NCBI GenBank assembly: GCA_015064155.1
Contig: SVST01000010.1
Location: 1 to 64,000 of the forward strand
Length of the DNA: 64,000 bases
Source of the DNA: Oscillospiraceae bacterium
GTDB lineage: Bacteria; Bacillota; Clostridia; Oscillospirales; CAG-272
Direction of reading: 5' to 3'
Part shown: piece by piece, positions 16,501 through 25,257 of the stretch
How the letters are laid out: every line of letters starts with the position of its first letter
How positions within the stretch are numbered: the stretch's first letter is position 1
Translations under genes and position numbers: made by a program
The notes under the pieces: model-generated
Seen by the model: only the letters and a program-made list of their open reading frames with translations
What the model was told of the DNA's origin: nothing
Database searches by the model: none

Positions 16501-16540
16501 GGAGGGGAGAGGGACTTTTGCAAAAGTCCCTCTCCCCTCC
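16501..16540. repeat. Perfect 40-bp palindrome downstream of hydA
   Basis: The two 20-bp halves are exact reverse complements (left half GGAGGGGAGAGGGACTTTTG) with no loop. It lies 21 bp after the hydA stop, so it may protect or end the hydrogenase mRNA, but neither strand has a good T tract. The CTTTTG/CAAAAG apex is the same as in the other large hairpins nearby. Confidence 0.7.
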
Positions 16541-16561
16541 ATAAAACATTCCTACCTCAAA

Positions 16562-18331
16562 TTATTTCTCGGTAAACGCAACTCTTGCAGCGTAGGTGGT
16601 GTGCAAAAGTTCGTGAGCCTTGTGAGAGTTGGGCTCGCCCAAGAAATTCTCGTAAAGAGCCTTGATCTGGGGGTTGTTGTGGCTCTGTCTTACGGTCTGT
16701 CTTTCGTCCTCAGAGTAGAGCGCAGCAGCTCTCTTTGCCTTAAAGGTATCCAGAATATCTGCATCCTCGTTGGGCAGGAACTGGGGCTTCACGAAAGGCT
16801 GACCGCCGCCCGCGATACAACCGCCGGGGCAACCCATGATCTCGATGAACGCATACTTGCTCTTGCCTGCGCGAATGTCGTCAAGCAGAACCTTTGCGTT
16901 CTTCATACCGTGTGCAACGGCAATCCAAAGCTTGGTACCGTTGATATCGATCTCGGCTTCCTTGAGTCCGTCGAAGCCGCGAACAGCCTCGAACTTCACA
17001 AGTCCGTGCTCCTTGCCGGTGAGTGCAAAGTAAGCAGTTCTGAGAGCCGCCTCCATAACACCGCCGGTTACACCGAAGATAACGCCGGCACCGGTGTAAT
17101 CACCAACGAGGTCGTTGTCGAACTCTTCATCGGGAAGCTTTGTAAAGTCGATACCCGAACGCTTGATCAGCTTACCAAGCTCTCTGGTGGTCAGAACTGC
17201 GTCAACGTCCTTCAAACCGTTGGTCTTCAGCTGATCTCTTTCCTTCTCGTACTTCTTAGCAGTACAAGGCATGATCGAAACCACGAACATATCCTCGGGG
17301 TTCACACCGATTTCCTTTGCATAGTAATGCTTCAGGATCGCACCGAACATCTCGTGAGGAGATTTGCAGGAGGACAGATGACCCAACAGATCGCCATAGT
17401 TGATCTCCGCATAGTTGACCCATCCGGGCGAGCAGGAGGTAATCATCGGCAGCTTGCCGCCGTTCTTGATTCTGCCAAGCAGCTCGGTAGCCTCTTCCAT
17501 AATGGTAAGGTCTGCCGCATAGTTGGTGTCAAATACCTTTTGGAAGCCAAGGCGCTTCAGTGCCGCAACCATCTTGCCGGTTACGGGAGTACCGATCTTC
17601 ATGCCGAACTCCTCACCGAGTGCTGCTCTGACTGCGGGCGCGGTCTGAACAACAACGTACTTGCCTGCCTTCATTGCCTCGTCAACCAAAGCAATTTCGG
17701 ACTTCTCCATCAATGCACCGGTGGGACATACGCTGACGCACTGTCCGCAAAGGATACAAGGAGAATCTGCCAAGGATCTGTTCTCAGCGGGAGCCACGAT
17801 GGTGTTGAAGCCTCTCTTCTCGAATCCGAGAACACCCTTGCCGTGTGCATTCTTACATCTTTCCACGCAACGGCCGCACAGCACGCACTTGGAGGTATCT
17901 CTCACGATAGAGGGCGTGATCTGGTCAACGGTAACGGGCGTTTGAGAACCGATGAATCTATCCTCACGTGCGCCGGTTACTTTCGCTACGTGCAACAGCT
18001 CGCAGTACTCGTTCTTGTCGCACTGCTGGCACTTCATGGAGTGGTTGGAGAGCAACAGCTCTACCGATGCGCGTCTTGCCGCAACAGCCTTGGGAGAGGA
18101 AATGATGATTTCCATACCCTCGTTTACGGGATAAACGCAGGATGCAACCAATCCGCGCGCGCCCTTTACTTCAACCAAGCAAACGCGGCAGGAGCCTCTG
18201 GAGCATTCGCCGTTGTTGAACGCGCAAAGAGTGGGAATATTGTAACCGCATTGCTTTGCGGCATCCAGAATGGTCATTCCCTCTTCAACCTGATAGGAAA
18301 TGCCTTCGATTTTAATATTTACTTTTGCCAT
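16562..18331 (-). CDS. hydA: [FeFe]-hydrogenase catalytic subunit HydA (HndD type)
   Basis: A 589-residue cytoplasmic enzyme that makes or oxidises H2. In order it has a [2Fe-2S] ferredoxin domain (CAFNNGECSRGSCRVC), a His-Cys [4Fe-4S] site (HSMKCQQCDKNEYC), two [4Fe-4S] sites (CVLCGRCVERC and CILCGQCVSVCPTGA) and the H-cluster domain with TSCSPGW, MPCTAKK and IMGCPGGCIAGGGQP, then a small-subunit-like C-terminus. With hydB and hydC it forms the trimeric NAD(P)-linked, possibly electron-bifurcating hydrogenase. ATG 18331 (MAKVNIKIEG) is the true start; the track start at 18472 lies inside hydB. L1 reads TSCSPGW rather than TSCCPGW. Confidence 0.95.
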   Translation of the reverse strand: MAKVNIKIEGISYQVEEGMTILDAAKQCGYNIPTLCAFNNGECSRGSCRVCLVEVKGARGLVASCVYPVNEGMEIIISSPKAVAARRASVELLLSNHSMKCQQCDKNEYCELLHVAKVTGAREDRFIGSQTPVTVDQITPSIVRDTSKCVLCGRCVERCKNAHGKGVLGFEKRGFNTIVAPAENRSLADSPCILCGQCVSVCPTGALMEKSEIALVDEAMKAGKYVVVQTAPAVRAALGEEFGMKIGTPVTGKMVAALKRLGFQKVFDTNYAADLTIMEEATELLGRIKNGGKLPMITSCSPGWVNYAEINYGDLLGHLSSCKSPHEMFGAILKHYYAKEIGVNPEDMFVVSIMPCTAKKYEKERDQLKTNGLKDVDAVLTTRELGKLIKRSGIDFTKLPDEEFDNDLVGDYTGAGVIFGVTGGVMEAALRTAYFALTGKEHGLVKFEAVRGFDGLKEAEIDINGTKLWIAVAHGMKNAKVLLDDIRAGKSKYAFIEIMGCPGGCIAGGGQPFVKPQFLPNEDADILDTFKAKRAAALYSEDERQTVRQSHNNPQIKALYENFLGEPNSHKAHELLHTTYAARVAFTEK

Positions 18332-18344
18332 GATCGTTTCCCCC

Positions 18345-20237
18345 TTACTTCTTCTCGATTGCCTGAATCTTCTTACAAGAAGACATGCAGAGTCCGCACT
18401 TGATACACTTGGTCTGATCAATTCTTCTGGAAGGAAGCTTGTGACCGGGTGCAACGTAATCGGTCTTAACAATCGCGTTTACGGGACACTGTCTTTCGCA
18501 AAGTCCACAGCCGATACACTTGTCCTCGTCGATGACGTAAGACATCAAATTCTTACATACCTTTGCAGGGCACTTCTTGTCCACGATGTGAGCGATATAT
18601 TCATCTCTGAAATGCGCCAGCGTGGAGAGAACGGGGTTTGCCGCGGTCTGACCGAGTGCGCACAAGGAACCGGTTTGAATGGTACGACCCAGCTCCTCCA
18701 GCTCCTCCAGATCCTGCATGGTAGCCTTACCGTCGGTGATCTTGGTCAAGAGCTCCAACAGACGCTTGGTACCGATACGGCAGGGAGAGCACTTACCGCA
18801 GGACTCGTCGCAAATGAATTCCATATAGAACTTCGCAACGTCAACCATGCAGTTGTCCTCGTCCATAACGATCGCACCGCCCGAGCCCATCATCGAGCCC
18901 TTTGCTACCAGCGTATCAAAGTCGATTACCGAATCCAGATCCTTTTCGGTCAAGCATCCGCCCGAAGGACCGCCGGTTTGAATTGCCTTAAACTTCTTGC
19001 CGTCGGGAATACCGCCGCCAATTTCATAAATCAGCTCACGCAGAGTGGTACCCATGGGGATCTCCACAAGACCTACGTTGTTGATCTTACCGCCAAGCGC
19101 GAACACCTTGGTTCCCTTGGACTTTTCGGTACCGTACTGAGCAAACTTCGCAGCGCCCTCACGCAGAACGTAGGGAACGCAAGCCAAGGTTTCTACGTTG
19201 TTTACGATGGTGGGAGAATCCCAAAGACCCTTTACTGCAGGGAACGGAGGACGCGGTCTGGGCATACCTCTCTTACCCTCAATAGAGTTCAGCAGTGCAG
19301 TTTCCTCACCGCAAACGAACGCACCCGCACCAAGACGGATATGTACGCGGAAGCTGAAATCGGTTCCCAAAATGTTGTCACCGAGAAGTCCCAGCTCTTC
19401 TGCCTGCTTGATCGCCAATCTCAAACGGTTTACGGCAATCGGATACTCTGCACGAACGTAGAAATAACCGTTCTGTGCGCCGATTGCGTAGCCTGCAATA
19501 ACCATACCCTCGATAACCGCCAAGGGGTTACCCTCGAGGATCGATCTGTCCATGAACGCGCCGGGGTCACCCTCGTCACCGTTACATACAACGTACTTTG
19601 CACCCTCGGGCTGTGCGTAAGCGAACTGCCACTTTCTGCCCGTGGGGAATCCGCCGCCTCCGCGGCCTCTCAAGCCGGAATCAAGCACTTCCTTGATTAC
19701 GTCGGCTCTGTCCATCTGCAATGCTCTTGCAAGACCCAGGAATGCACCGGTACCCAGTGCTTCTTCAATATTTTCGGGATCGATCGCGCCGCATCCGTGC
19801 AGCGAGATACGAACCTGCTTCTTGTAGAACTCGATCTCATCCTGCTTTACGACCTTTTCCTTGGTCTTAGGGTCAACGTAAAGCAGACGGTCAACGATCT
19901 CGCCGCCGATCAGATCCTTTTCGATGATCTCCTCAACGTCCTCCATCTTGACCAAACGGTAAAGGGTATCCTCGGGATAGATCTTTACGAAGGGACCCTG
20001 AGAGCAGAAGCCAAAGCATCCGACCTGGTTTACGGTAACCTTATCGGAGAGACCCTTCTCTTCTACCAGCTTCTCAAACTTTGCCTTGATCTCCAAGGAG
20101 TTGGAAGAAATACAGCCGGTACCGCCGCAAAGCACAACGGCTCTTTTGCCGCTGCCGCCCGCGATCTTTTTACCGAAGCGATCCGCGCAAACCGAACATT
20201 TCGCAGAAAGCTCTTCATAATTCTTAATCTTTTCCAT
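18345..20237 (-). CDS. hydB: Hydrogenase NAD(P)H/flavin subunit HydB (HndC/NuoF-like)
   Basis: A 630-residue subunit that passes electrons between NAD(P)H and the catalytic subunit. The N-terminal thioredoxin-like [2Fe-2S] domain has LCGGTGCISSNS and VGCFGFCSQGP (about 25-100). The NuoF core has GLRGRGGGGFPTGRKW, VCNGDEGDPGAFMDR for FMN/NADH and SCGKCSPCRIGTKRL for a [4Fe-4S] cluster. The C-terminal ferredoxin has DKCIGCGLCERQCPV and TKCIKCGLCMSSC. ATG 20237 has GGAGG 10 bp upstream; the ORF start at 20246 is a TTG too close to that site. It lies 5 bp after hydC and 13 bp before hydA. Confidence 0.95.
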   Translation of the reverse strand: MEKIKNYEELSAKCSVCADRFGKKIAGGSGKRAVVLCGGTGCISSNSLEIKAKFEKLVEEKGLSDKVTVNQVGCFGFCSQGPFVKIYPEDTLYRLVKMEDVEEIIEKDLIGGEIVDRLLYVDPKTKEKVVKQDEIEFYKKQVRISLHGCGAIDPENIEEALGTGAFLGLARALQMDRADVIKEVLDSGLRGRGGGGFPTGRKWQFAYAQPEGAKYVVCNGDEGDPGAFMDRSILEGNPLAVIEGMVIAGYAIGAQNGYFYVRAEYPIAVNRLRLAIKQAEELGLLGDNILGTDFSFRVHIRLGAGAFVCGEETALLNSIEGKRGMPRPRPPFPAVKGLWDSPTIVNNVETLACVPYVLREGAAKFAQYGTEKSKGTKVFALGGKINNVGLVEIPMGTTLRELIYEIGGGIPDGKKFKAIQTGGPSGGCLTEKDLDSVIDFDTLVAKGSMMGSGGAIVMDEDNCMVDVAKFYMEFICDESCGKCSPCRIGTKRLLELLTKITDGKATMQDLEELEELGRTIQTGSLCALGQTAANPVLSTLAHFRDEYIAHIVDKKCPAKVCKNLMSYVIDEDKCIGCGLCERQCPVNAIVKTDYVAPGHKLPSRRIDQTKCIKCGLCMSSCKKIQAIEKK

Positions 20238-20242
20238 ATCCG

Positions 20243-20725
20243 TCAAGCCTCCATTTTACGGTATTCCTCAACGACAGCGGGAACATCCGATACTTTCAGT
20301 TTGGGGTAAACCTTACCGTTGATGGTTACAGCGGGAGCGATACCGCAAGCGCCGATGCAACGGAGAGCGTCAAGCGTAAACATACCGTCCTCGGTGGTTC
20401 CGCCGGGAGCGATGTTCAAAAGCTCGGAGAACTTATCGATAACCTGCTGTGCGCCCTTGACGTAGCAAGCGGTACCGAGGCAGCAACCGATTACGTATTT
20501 TCCCTTCGGCTGAAGAGAGAAGAAAGAGTAGAAAGTAACAACGCCGTATATTTCGGCAACCGAAATACCGGTTCTTTCAGATACGATTTCCTGTACTTCA
20601 AGAGGAATATATCCATACTCTTCCTGAATCGCAGACAAAATCATCATCAAAGGGGTTTTTTCATCAACGTATCTGTCACAGATCTCGTTGATTTTGGCAA
20701 TTGATGCGTCACTTAAGCGGGCCAT
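20243..20725 (-). CDS. hydC: Hydrogenase [2Fe-2S] subunit HydC (HndA/NuoE-like)
   Basis: A 160-residue thioredoxin-like subunit. ECluster ligands are in CCLGTACYVKGA (about 85-96) and RCIGACGIAPA (about 126-136), the two Cys pairs of NuoE proteins. The helical N-terminus IMLILSAIQEEYGYIPLEVQE is typical. It is the first gene of the operon hydC-hydB-hydA on the minus strand and has AGGAG before the ATG. It divides from the maturation operon by a divergent promoter region. Confidence 0.93.
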   Translation of the reverse strand: MARLSDASIAKINEICDRYVDEKTPLMMILSAIQEEYGYIPLEVQEIVSERTGISVAEIYGVVTFYSFFSLQPKGKYVIGCCLGTACYVKGAQQVIDKFSELLNIAPGGTTEDGMFTLDALRCIGACGIAPAVTINGKVYPKLKVSDVPAVVEEYRKMEA

Positions 20726-20785
20726 GGTATTGCTCCTTTTCTTAAAGATTTTTTGATGATATCATGATAGTTCCATACCTTATCT

Positions 20786-20814
20786 ATTGTATCAAATTTT
20801 GTTCCAAATGTCAA
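20786..20814 (-). promoter_or_regulatory. Promoter of the hydCBA operon
   Basis: Minus strand TTGACA (20814-20809), 17-bp spacer, TACAAT (20791-20786). A perfect palindrome ATGATATCAT at 20756-20765 lies just downstream of the expected start and could be a repressor site. Confidence 0.75.
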
Positions 20815-20939
20815 GCGGTTTTGATTTTTATTCTGACTATTTTTTAACAAAATCGCGAAACTTTTTCAAAACCCTTCCAAATCCGACGCAGCATTCCCAA
20901 AAAAAGAAGCAAAAATCCTCTTTTTTTCAACAAACACTC

Positions 20940-20968
20940 TTTACAAAGCGGCAAAACCGTGCTATACT
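20940..20968 (+). promoter_or_regulatory. Promoter of the hydrogenase maturation operon
   Basis: TTTACA (20940-20945), 17-bp spacer, TATACT (20963-20968). Transcription would start near 20975, 159 nt before the first start codon. Confidence 0.72.
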
Positions 20969-20974
20969 GTAAGG

Positions 20975-21133
20975 GAACTCCTGACATTAAGCTGCGGCTG
21001 CGTGAAAGGTGCGAGTATAGAGAATCGGGAAAAGGCTTTTCGTCTTTTCCGTTTTGGCATACGGGTCGCATCCAAGGGAGCGACCCGTCTTTTTTTGACC
21101 GTTCCATCAAGAAACGGTCGGATCGGAGGAACC
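20975..21133 (+). promoter_or_regulatory. Leader of the maturation operon, candidate attenuator/riboswitch
   Basis: The leader holds a GGAAAAG/CTTTTCC hairpin at about 21029-21051, an intrinsic terminator at 21061-21096, and an antisense-capable hairpin GACCGTT/AACGGTC at 21097-21119 just before GGAGG. The upstream 55 nt are not coding. The layout is that of a premature-termination control element. I do not recognise a known class. Confidence 0.55.
21061..21096 (+). terminator. Intrinsic terminator inside the maturation leader
   Basis: ACGGGTCGC (21061-21069) pairs perfectly with GCGACCCGT (21080-21088), followed by CTTTTTTT. It precedes the first gene, so it must be read through or regulated for hydE-hydG-hydF to be made. 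Confidence 0.8.
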
Positions 21134-21391
21134 ATGGAAACAAGAGTTGCCGTGATGAGCATCATCGTGGAAAACAACGAAGCCGTAAACGAGATCAATT
21201 CCCTGCTTCACGAGTACGGAGAATATATCATCGGCAGAATGGGCATTCCCTATCGCAAGCGTGCGATCAGCATCATCAGCATTGCGCTGGATGCTCCGCA
21301 GAATACCATCTCCACGCTTTCGGGAAAGATCGGAAACCTTTCGGGGGTCAGCGTCAAAACCGCCTATTCGGGCGTGGGAGCCCATGCGTAA
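21134..21391 (+). CDS. TM1266-family iron-only hydrogenase system regulator
   Basis: A small 85-residue ACT-like/CopG-like protein. VAVMSIIVENNEAVNEINSLLHEYGEYIIGRMGIPYRKRAISIISI and the later NTISTLSGKIGNLSGVSVKTAYS fit the TM1266 family, which sits next to hydE/hydG/hydF in many Firmicutes and Thermotoga. The biochemical role is unproven; regulation of the hydrogenase system is inferred from context. ATG 21134 has GGAGG upstream; the track start at 21002 would begin in the leader hairpins. It overlaps hydE by 8 bp. Confidence 0.85.
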   Translation: METRVAVMSIIVENNEAVNEINSLLHEYGEYIIGRMGIPYRKRAISIISIALDAPQNTISTLSGKIGNLSGVSVKTAYSGVGAHA

Positions 21392-22439
21392 GGAGCTTTT
21401 TGGGCTTGCCGACCGCCTTGCACGCGAGCATCGGTTGGAGCTTGACGAATACCGTGCCTTGATCGACGGACGAGCCCCCGAAATTACCGCCTATCTTGCC
21501 GATCTGGCTGTACAAGCGCGAAAAAGGATCTATGGGAATACGGTCTATATCCGCGGCTTGATCGAGATCGGAAACGTCTGTAAAAACGATTGTCTGTACT
21601 GTGGCATCCGCCGAGGAAATACAAGCTGTGAACGCTACCGACTCTCCCACGAGGAAATTCTTGCTTGCTGTCGCGAGGGATATACGCTCGGCTTCCGTAC
21701 CTTTGTTCTGCAAGGCGGCGAGGACCCCTTTTGGACCGACGACCGACTTTGCCTGTTGCTTCGAGCCATCAAGCAGGAGCACCCCGACGTTGCCGTTACG
21801 CTTTCCTTGGGGGAGCGAAGCCGCGAAAGCTATGCACGCTTGAAGGAGGCGGGAGCCGACCGCTACCTGCTCCGTCACGAAACCGCCGACGCAACCCATT
21901 ACGCAAAACTACACCCCAAAGAATTGTCCTTTGACAATCGGATGCGCTGTCTTACCGACCTCAAGTCACTCGGCTATCAGGTAGGCTGCGGCTTTATGGT
22001 GGGATCCCCCTATCAGACCTCGTCCATGCTCGCGCGCGACCTGCAATTCGTCGAGCAATTTGCGCCCGATATGTGCGGCATCGGACCGTTCATTCCGCAA
22101 TCCGACACCCCGTTTCGGCACGAGCCCGCGGGAAGCGCAGAGCTGACCTGCTATCTGCTTTCCATTCTGCGCTTGATCCGTCCCAATTTTTTGTTGCCTG
22201 CCACCACGGCACTCGGCACGATTCATCCGGGCGGACGTGAAATGGGCATTCTTTCGGGCGCGAACGTCGTCATGCCCAACCTCTCCCCCGCATCGGTGCG
22301 GGCGAAATACGCGCTCTACGACAACAAGCTTTCCGATGGGTCGGAATCTGCACAGTGCAAGGACGAATTGACACAGCGTATGCGATCAATCGGATACGAG
22401 GTGGTCACCGACCGCGGCGACGTCAAGCCGATACCCTAA
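21384..22439 (+). CDS. hydE: [FeFe]-hydrogenase maturase HydE (radical SAM)
   Basis: A 351-residue radical SAM enzyme that helps build the dithiomethylamine-bridged diiron subcluster of the H-cluster. The CX3CX2C motif is in GNVCKNDCLYCGIRRGN (about 65-80), and GGEDPFWTD follows as the SAM-binding strand region. TLSLGERSRESYARLKEAGADRYLLRHE and the PFIPQSDTPFRHE region agree with BioB/HydE-type barrels. The start at ATG 21384 overlaps the TM1266 stop codon, and its ribosome binding site lies within the upstream gene. HydG and HydF follow. Confidence 0.92.
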   Translation: MRKELFGLADRLAREHRLELDEYRALIDGRAPEITAYLADLAVQARKRIYGNTVYIRGLIEIGNVCKNDCLYCGIRRGNTSCERYRLSHEEILACCREGYTLGFRTFVLQGGEDPFWTDDRLCLLLRAIKQEHPDVAVTLSLGERSRESYARLKEAGADRYLLRHETADATHYAKLHPKELSFDNRMRCLTDLKSLGYQVGCGFMVGSPYQTSSMLARDLQFVEQFAPDMCGIGPFIPQSDTPFRHEPAGSAELTCYLLSILRLIRPNFLLPATTALGTIHPGGREMGILSGANVVMPNLSPASVRAKYALYDNKLSDGSESAQCKDELTQRMRSIGYEVVTDRGDVKPIP

Positions 22440-22486
22440 AACAAAATGACAAACCGTGACCGAAAGGTCAGAAAGGAAACGATACA

Positions 22487-23944
22487 ATGGCAATCTATAA
22501 CCCCAAGTCCCTCAAAGCCGAGGAATTCATCTCGGATGCGGAGATCCGCGAAACACTGGCGTATGCCGAGGAAAACAAAAACAATCTCCCCCTGATCGAG
22601 GAGATCCTGGAAAAAGCAAGACCGAAAAAGACCGAAACGGGGCACGTCTGCATGGGGCTTACCCACCGCGAGGCATCGGTGCTTCTCGCCTGCGAGATTC
22701 CCGAGGTGATTGAAAAAATCCATGCAATTGCAGAGGAAATCAAGCTTGCCTTCTACGGCAACCGCATTGTCATCTTTGCGCCCCTGTACCTCTCAAACTA
22801 CTGCGTCAACGGTTGCGTATACTGCCCGTACCATCTCAAAAACAAGCACATTGCACGCAAAAAGCTGACGCAGGACGAAATCCGAGCCGAGGTCATTGCC
22901 CTGCAGGATATGGGACATAAGCGTCTTGCCATCGAGGCGGGCGAGGATCCCGTGCATAATCCCATCGAGTATATTCTCGAATCGATCAAAACCATTTACA
23001 GCGTCCATCACAAAAACGGGGACATCCGCCGTGTCAACGTCAATATTGCGGCAACCACCGTGGAAAATTACCGCAAGCTCAAGGAAGCGGGCATCGGAAC
23101 CTACATTCTGTTCCAGGAAACCTACCACAAGGAAAGCTACGAGCAGCTTCATCCCACGGGTCCCAAGCACGACTACGCATACCACACCGAGGCGATGGAC
23201 CGCGCAATGGAGGGCGGCATCGACGACGTGGGGCTGGGTGTTTTGTTCGGTCTTGAATTGTACAAATATGAGTTTGCGGGACTGCTTTTGCACGCGGAAC
23301 ACTTAGAGGCGGTTCACGGTGTGGGGCCGCACACCATCAGTGTCCCCCGCTTGAAGCGTGCCGACGATATCGACCCCGATCAGTTTGATAACGGCATCGA
23401 CGACGAAACCTTTGCAAAGATCACCGCCTGCATCCGTTTGGCGGTTCCCTATACCGGTATCATCATCTCCACGCGCGAAACCGAAAAGGTTCGCTCAAAG
23501 CTCTTGCGCCTTGGCGTGTCGCAGGTTTCGGGAGGCTCGCGCACCTCGGTGGGTGGCTATGCCGGCTACTCGGCAGAGGAGCGTCCGCACGATACCGAGC
23601 AGTTTGACGTTTCCGACCAACGCTCGCTTGACGAGGTGGTGCGCTGGCTGATGGAAAGCGGACATATTCCCTCTTTCTGCACCGCTTGCTACCGCGAGGG
23701 GCGCACGGGTGACCGCTTTATGAGTCTTTGCAAAACGGGACAGATCCTCAACTGCTGCCATCCAAATGCCTTGATGACGCTTTGCGAATATCTGGAGGAT
23801 TACGCGTCGCCCGAAACCCGTGAGATCGGTTACAAAATGATCGAGGAGGAGCTGAAGCGCATCCCCAAGGAAAAGGTGCGCGCCATCGCAGAGGAAAACA
23901 TCCGAGGCATTCGCAATTCCAACCGTCGGGACTTCCGCTTCTGA
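22487..23944 (+). CDS. hydG: [FeFe]-hydrogenase maturase HydG (radical SAM tyrosine lyase)
   Basis: A 485-residue ThiH-like enzyme that splits tyrosine to supply the CO and CN ligands of the H-cluster. The radical SAM motif is NYCVNGCVYCPYHLKN (about 104-119). The second, dangler-iron [4Fe-4S] site is in the C-terminal part, CTACYREGRTGDRFM with a later Cys in ILNCCHPNA. This C-terminal site separates HydG from ThiH. GAAAGGAAACG lies upstream of ATG. The gene is 47 bp after hydE and 15 bp before hydF. Confidence 0.95.
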   Translation: MAIYNPKSLKAEEFISDAEIRETLAYAEENKNNLPLIEEILEKARPKKTETGHVCMGLTHREASVLLACEIPEVIEKIHAIAEEIKLAFYGNRIVIFAPLYLSNYCVNGCVYCPYHLKNKHIARKKLTQDEIRAEVIALQDMGHKRLAIEAGEDPVHNPIEYILESIKTIYSVHHKNGDIRRVNVNIAATTVENYRKLKEAGIGTYILFQETYHKESYEQLHPTGPKHDYAYHTEAMDRAMEGGIDDVGLGVLFGLELYKYEFAGLLLHAEHLEAVHGVGPHTISVPRLKRADDIDPDQFDNGIDDETFAKITACIRLAVPYTGIIISTRETEKVRSKLLRLGVSQVSGGSRTSVGGYAGYSAEERPHDTEQFDVSDQRSLDEVVRWLMESGHIPSFCTACYREGRTGDRFMSLCKTGQILNCCHPNALMTLCEYLEDYASPETREIGYKMIEEELKRIPKEKVRAIAEENIRGIRNSNRRDFRF

Positions 23945-23959
23945 CAGAAAGGAGCCGCC

Positions 23960-25159
23960 ATGGAACTGAATTCCACTCCCCGTGCCGAACGCTTGCACAT
24001 CGGCTTTTTCGGGATGCGAAACGCAGGCAAATCCAGCCTTGTCAACGCACTTACGGGACAAAGCCTTTCGGTGGTATCCGACATCAAGGGAACCACCACC
24101 GACCCCGTCAAAAAATCGATGGAGCTGCTTCCCTTGGGTCCCGTAGTCATTATCGATACCCCGGGGCTTGACGACGAGGGAGAGCTTGGCGAATTGCGCG
24201 TCAAGAAGGCATTGGAAGCCCTAACGGCTACCGATATTGCCGTATTGGTGGTGGACGCCTCCGAGGGTCTTGGGGAAACCGATCTCAACCTCAAAAAAGA
24301 ATTGCAGACACGCAAAATTCCCTTTCTCGTTGCCTTCAATAAGTCCGATCTGTGCAAAAAAGAAGCCTTGGTAGATGACAACGAGCTGTACGTCAGCGCA
24401 AAATCGGGAGAAGGCGTGGAGGAGCTGAAAAACCGATTGGGAGCCTTTGCAAAATCGCTGAAAAATCCAAATTACGTCGTCCGTGACCTCCTCTCGAAAA
24501 ACGACGTTGTGGTTTTGGTGACCCCCATCGATGAAGCCGCACCAAAGGGCAGACTGATCCTGCCGCAGCAGATGGTTCTGCGCGATATTTTGGACGCACA
24601 CGCGACCGCGGTGGTTTGTCAGGATACCGAGCTCTGTGAAACGCTGGCATCTCTCGCCAAAAAGCCTCGTATGGTCATCACCGACTCTCAGGTGTTCGGA
24701 AAGGTCGCAAAGGATACGCCGCGTGACGTTCCCTTGACCTCCTTTTCGATTCTCATGGCGCGCTATAAGGGCGACCTTGCCACGCAGGTAAAGGGCTTTT
24801 CCGCGCTGAAAGCCTTACGGGACGGCGACCGCGTGCTGATTGCCGAGGGCTGTACCCACCACCGTCAGTGCAACGACATCGGCACCGTCAAGATGCCGAA
24901 ATGGATTGAGGATTTCACGAAAGTCAAGCCCACGTACCGCTTTACCTCGGGCGGAGAGTTCCCCACGGACCTCTCCGAATACCGTGTCATCGTGCATTGC
25001 GGCGGCTGTATGCTCAACGAAGCTGCGATGAAGCACCGCGTTGCCTCTGCCGTGGCGCAAGCCGTCCCCATCGTCAATTACGGCATCGCCATCGCGGGGA
25101 TGCACGGAATCCTTGCGCGCAGCCTGGAGCTTTTCCCCGATATTTTGAAGTTGCTGTAA
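23960..25159 (+). CDS. hydF: [FeFe]-hydrogenase maturation GTPase HydF
   Basis: A 399-residue scaffold on which the diiron subcluster is assembled before transfer to HydA. The GTPase domain has GMRNAGKSSLVNAL (P-loop, about 13-26), DTPGLDDEGEL (G3) and FNKSDL (G4). The C-terminal cluster-binding part has EGCTHHRQCNDIG and HCGGCMLN, the CxHx(n)HCxxC ligand set. AAAGGAG lies before ATG. It ends the maturation operon and is followed by a terminator. Confidence 0.95.
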   Translation: MELNSTPRAERLHIGFFGMRNAGKSSLVNALTGQSLSVVSDIKGTTTDPVKKSMELLPLGPVVIIDTPGLDDEGELGELRVKKALEALTATDIAVLVVDASEGLGETDLNLKKELQTRKIPFLVAFNKSDLCKKEALVDDNELYVSAKSGEGVEELKNRLGAFAKSLKNPNYVVRDLLSKNDVVVLVTPIDEAAPKGRLILPQQMVLRDILDAHATAVVCQDTELCETLASLAKKPRMVITDSQVFGKVAKDTPRDVPLTSFSILMARYKGDLATQVKGFSALKALRDGDRVLIAEGCTHHRQCNDIGTVKMPKWIEDFTKVKPTYRFTSGGEFPTDLSEYRVIVHCGGCMLNEAAMKHRVASAVAQAVPIVNYGIAIAGMHGILARSLELFPDILKLL

Positions 25160-25172
25160 GAGAATAGAACAA

Positions 25173-25212
25173 GGGAAGCACCCGTCAAACATGGGTACTT
25201 CCCCTCTTTTAT
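25173..25212 (+). terminator. Terminator of the maturation operon
   Basis: GGGAAGCACCC pairs with GGGTACTTCCC, and CTCTTTTATT follows. Confidence 0.75.
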
Positions 25213-25257
25213 TCTGGCTTAGCAATGTTAAATCCAATGGTATTCTTTCATACTCCG

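Noticed and set aside
16499-18403. ORF of 634 aa, plus strand
   Set aside because: Complement of hydA; the antisense frame is open because of codon bias. The sense frame has all hydrogenase motifs.
18300-20309. ORF of 669 aa, plus strand
   Set aside because: Complement of hydB; same reason as above.
20940-21133. Known riboswitch classes (Moco, FMN, SAM, TPP, cobalamin) in the maturation leader
   Set aside because: None of the conserved cores I know (for example AGGGTG/CTGAGA-type blocks) was found; kept only as an unassigned leader.
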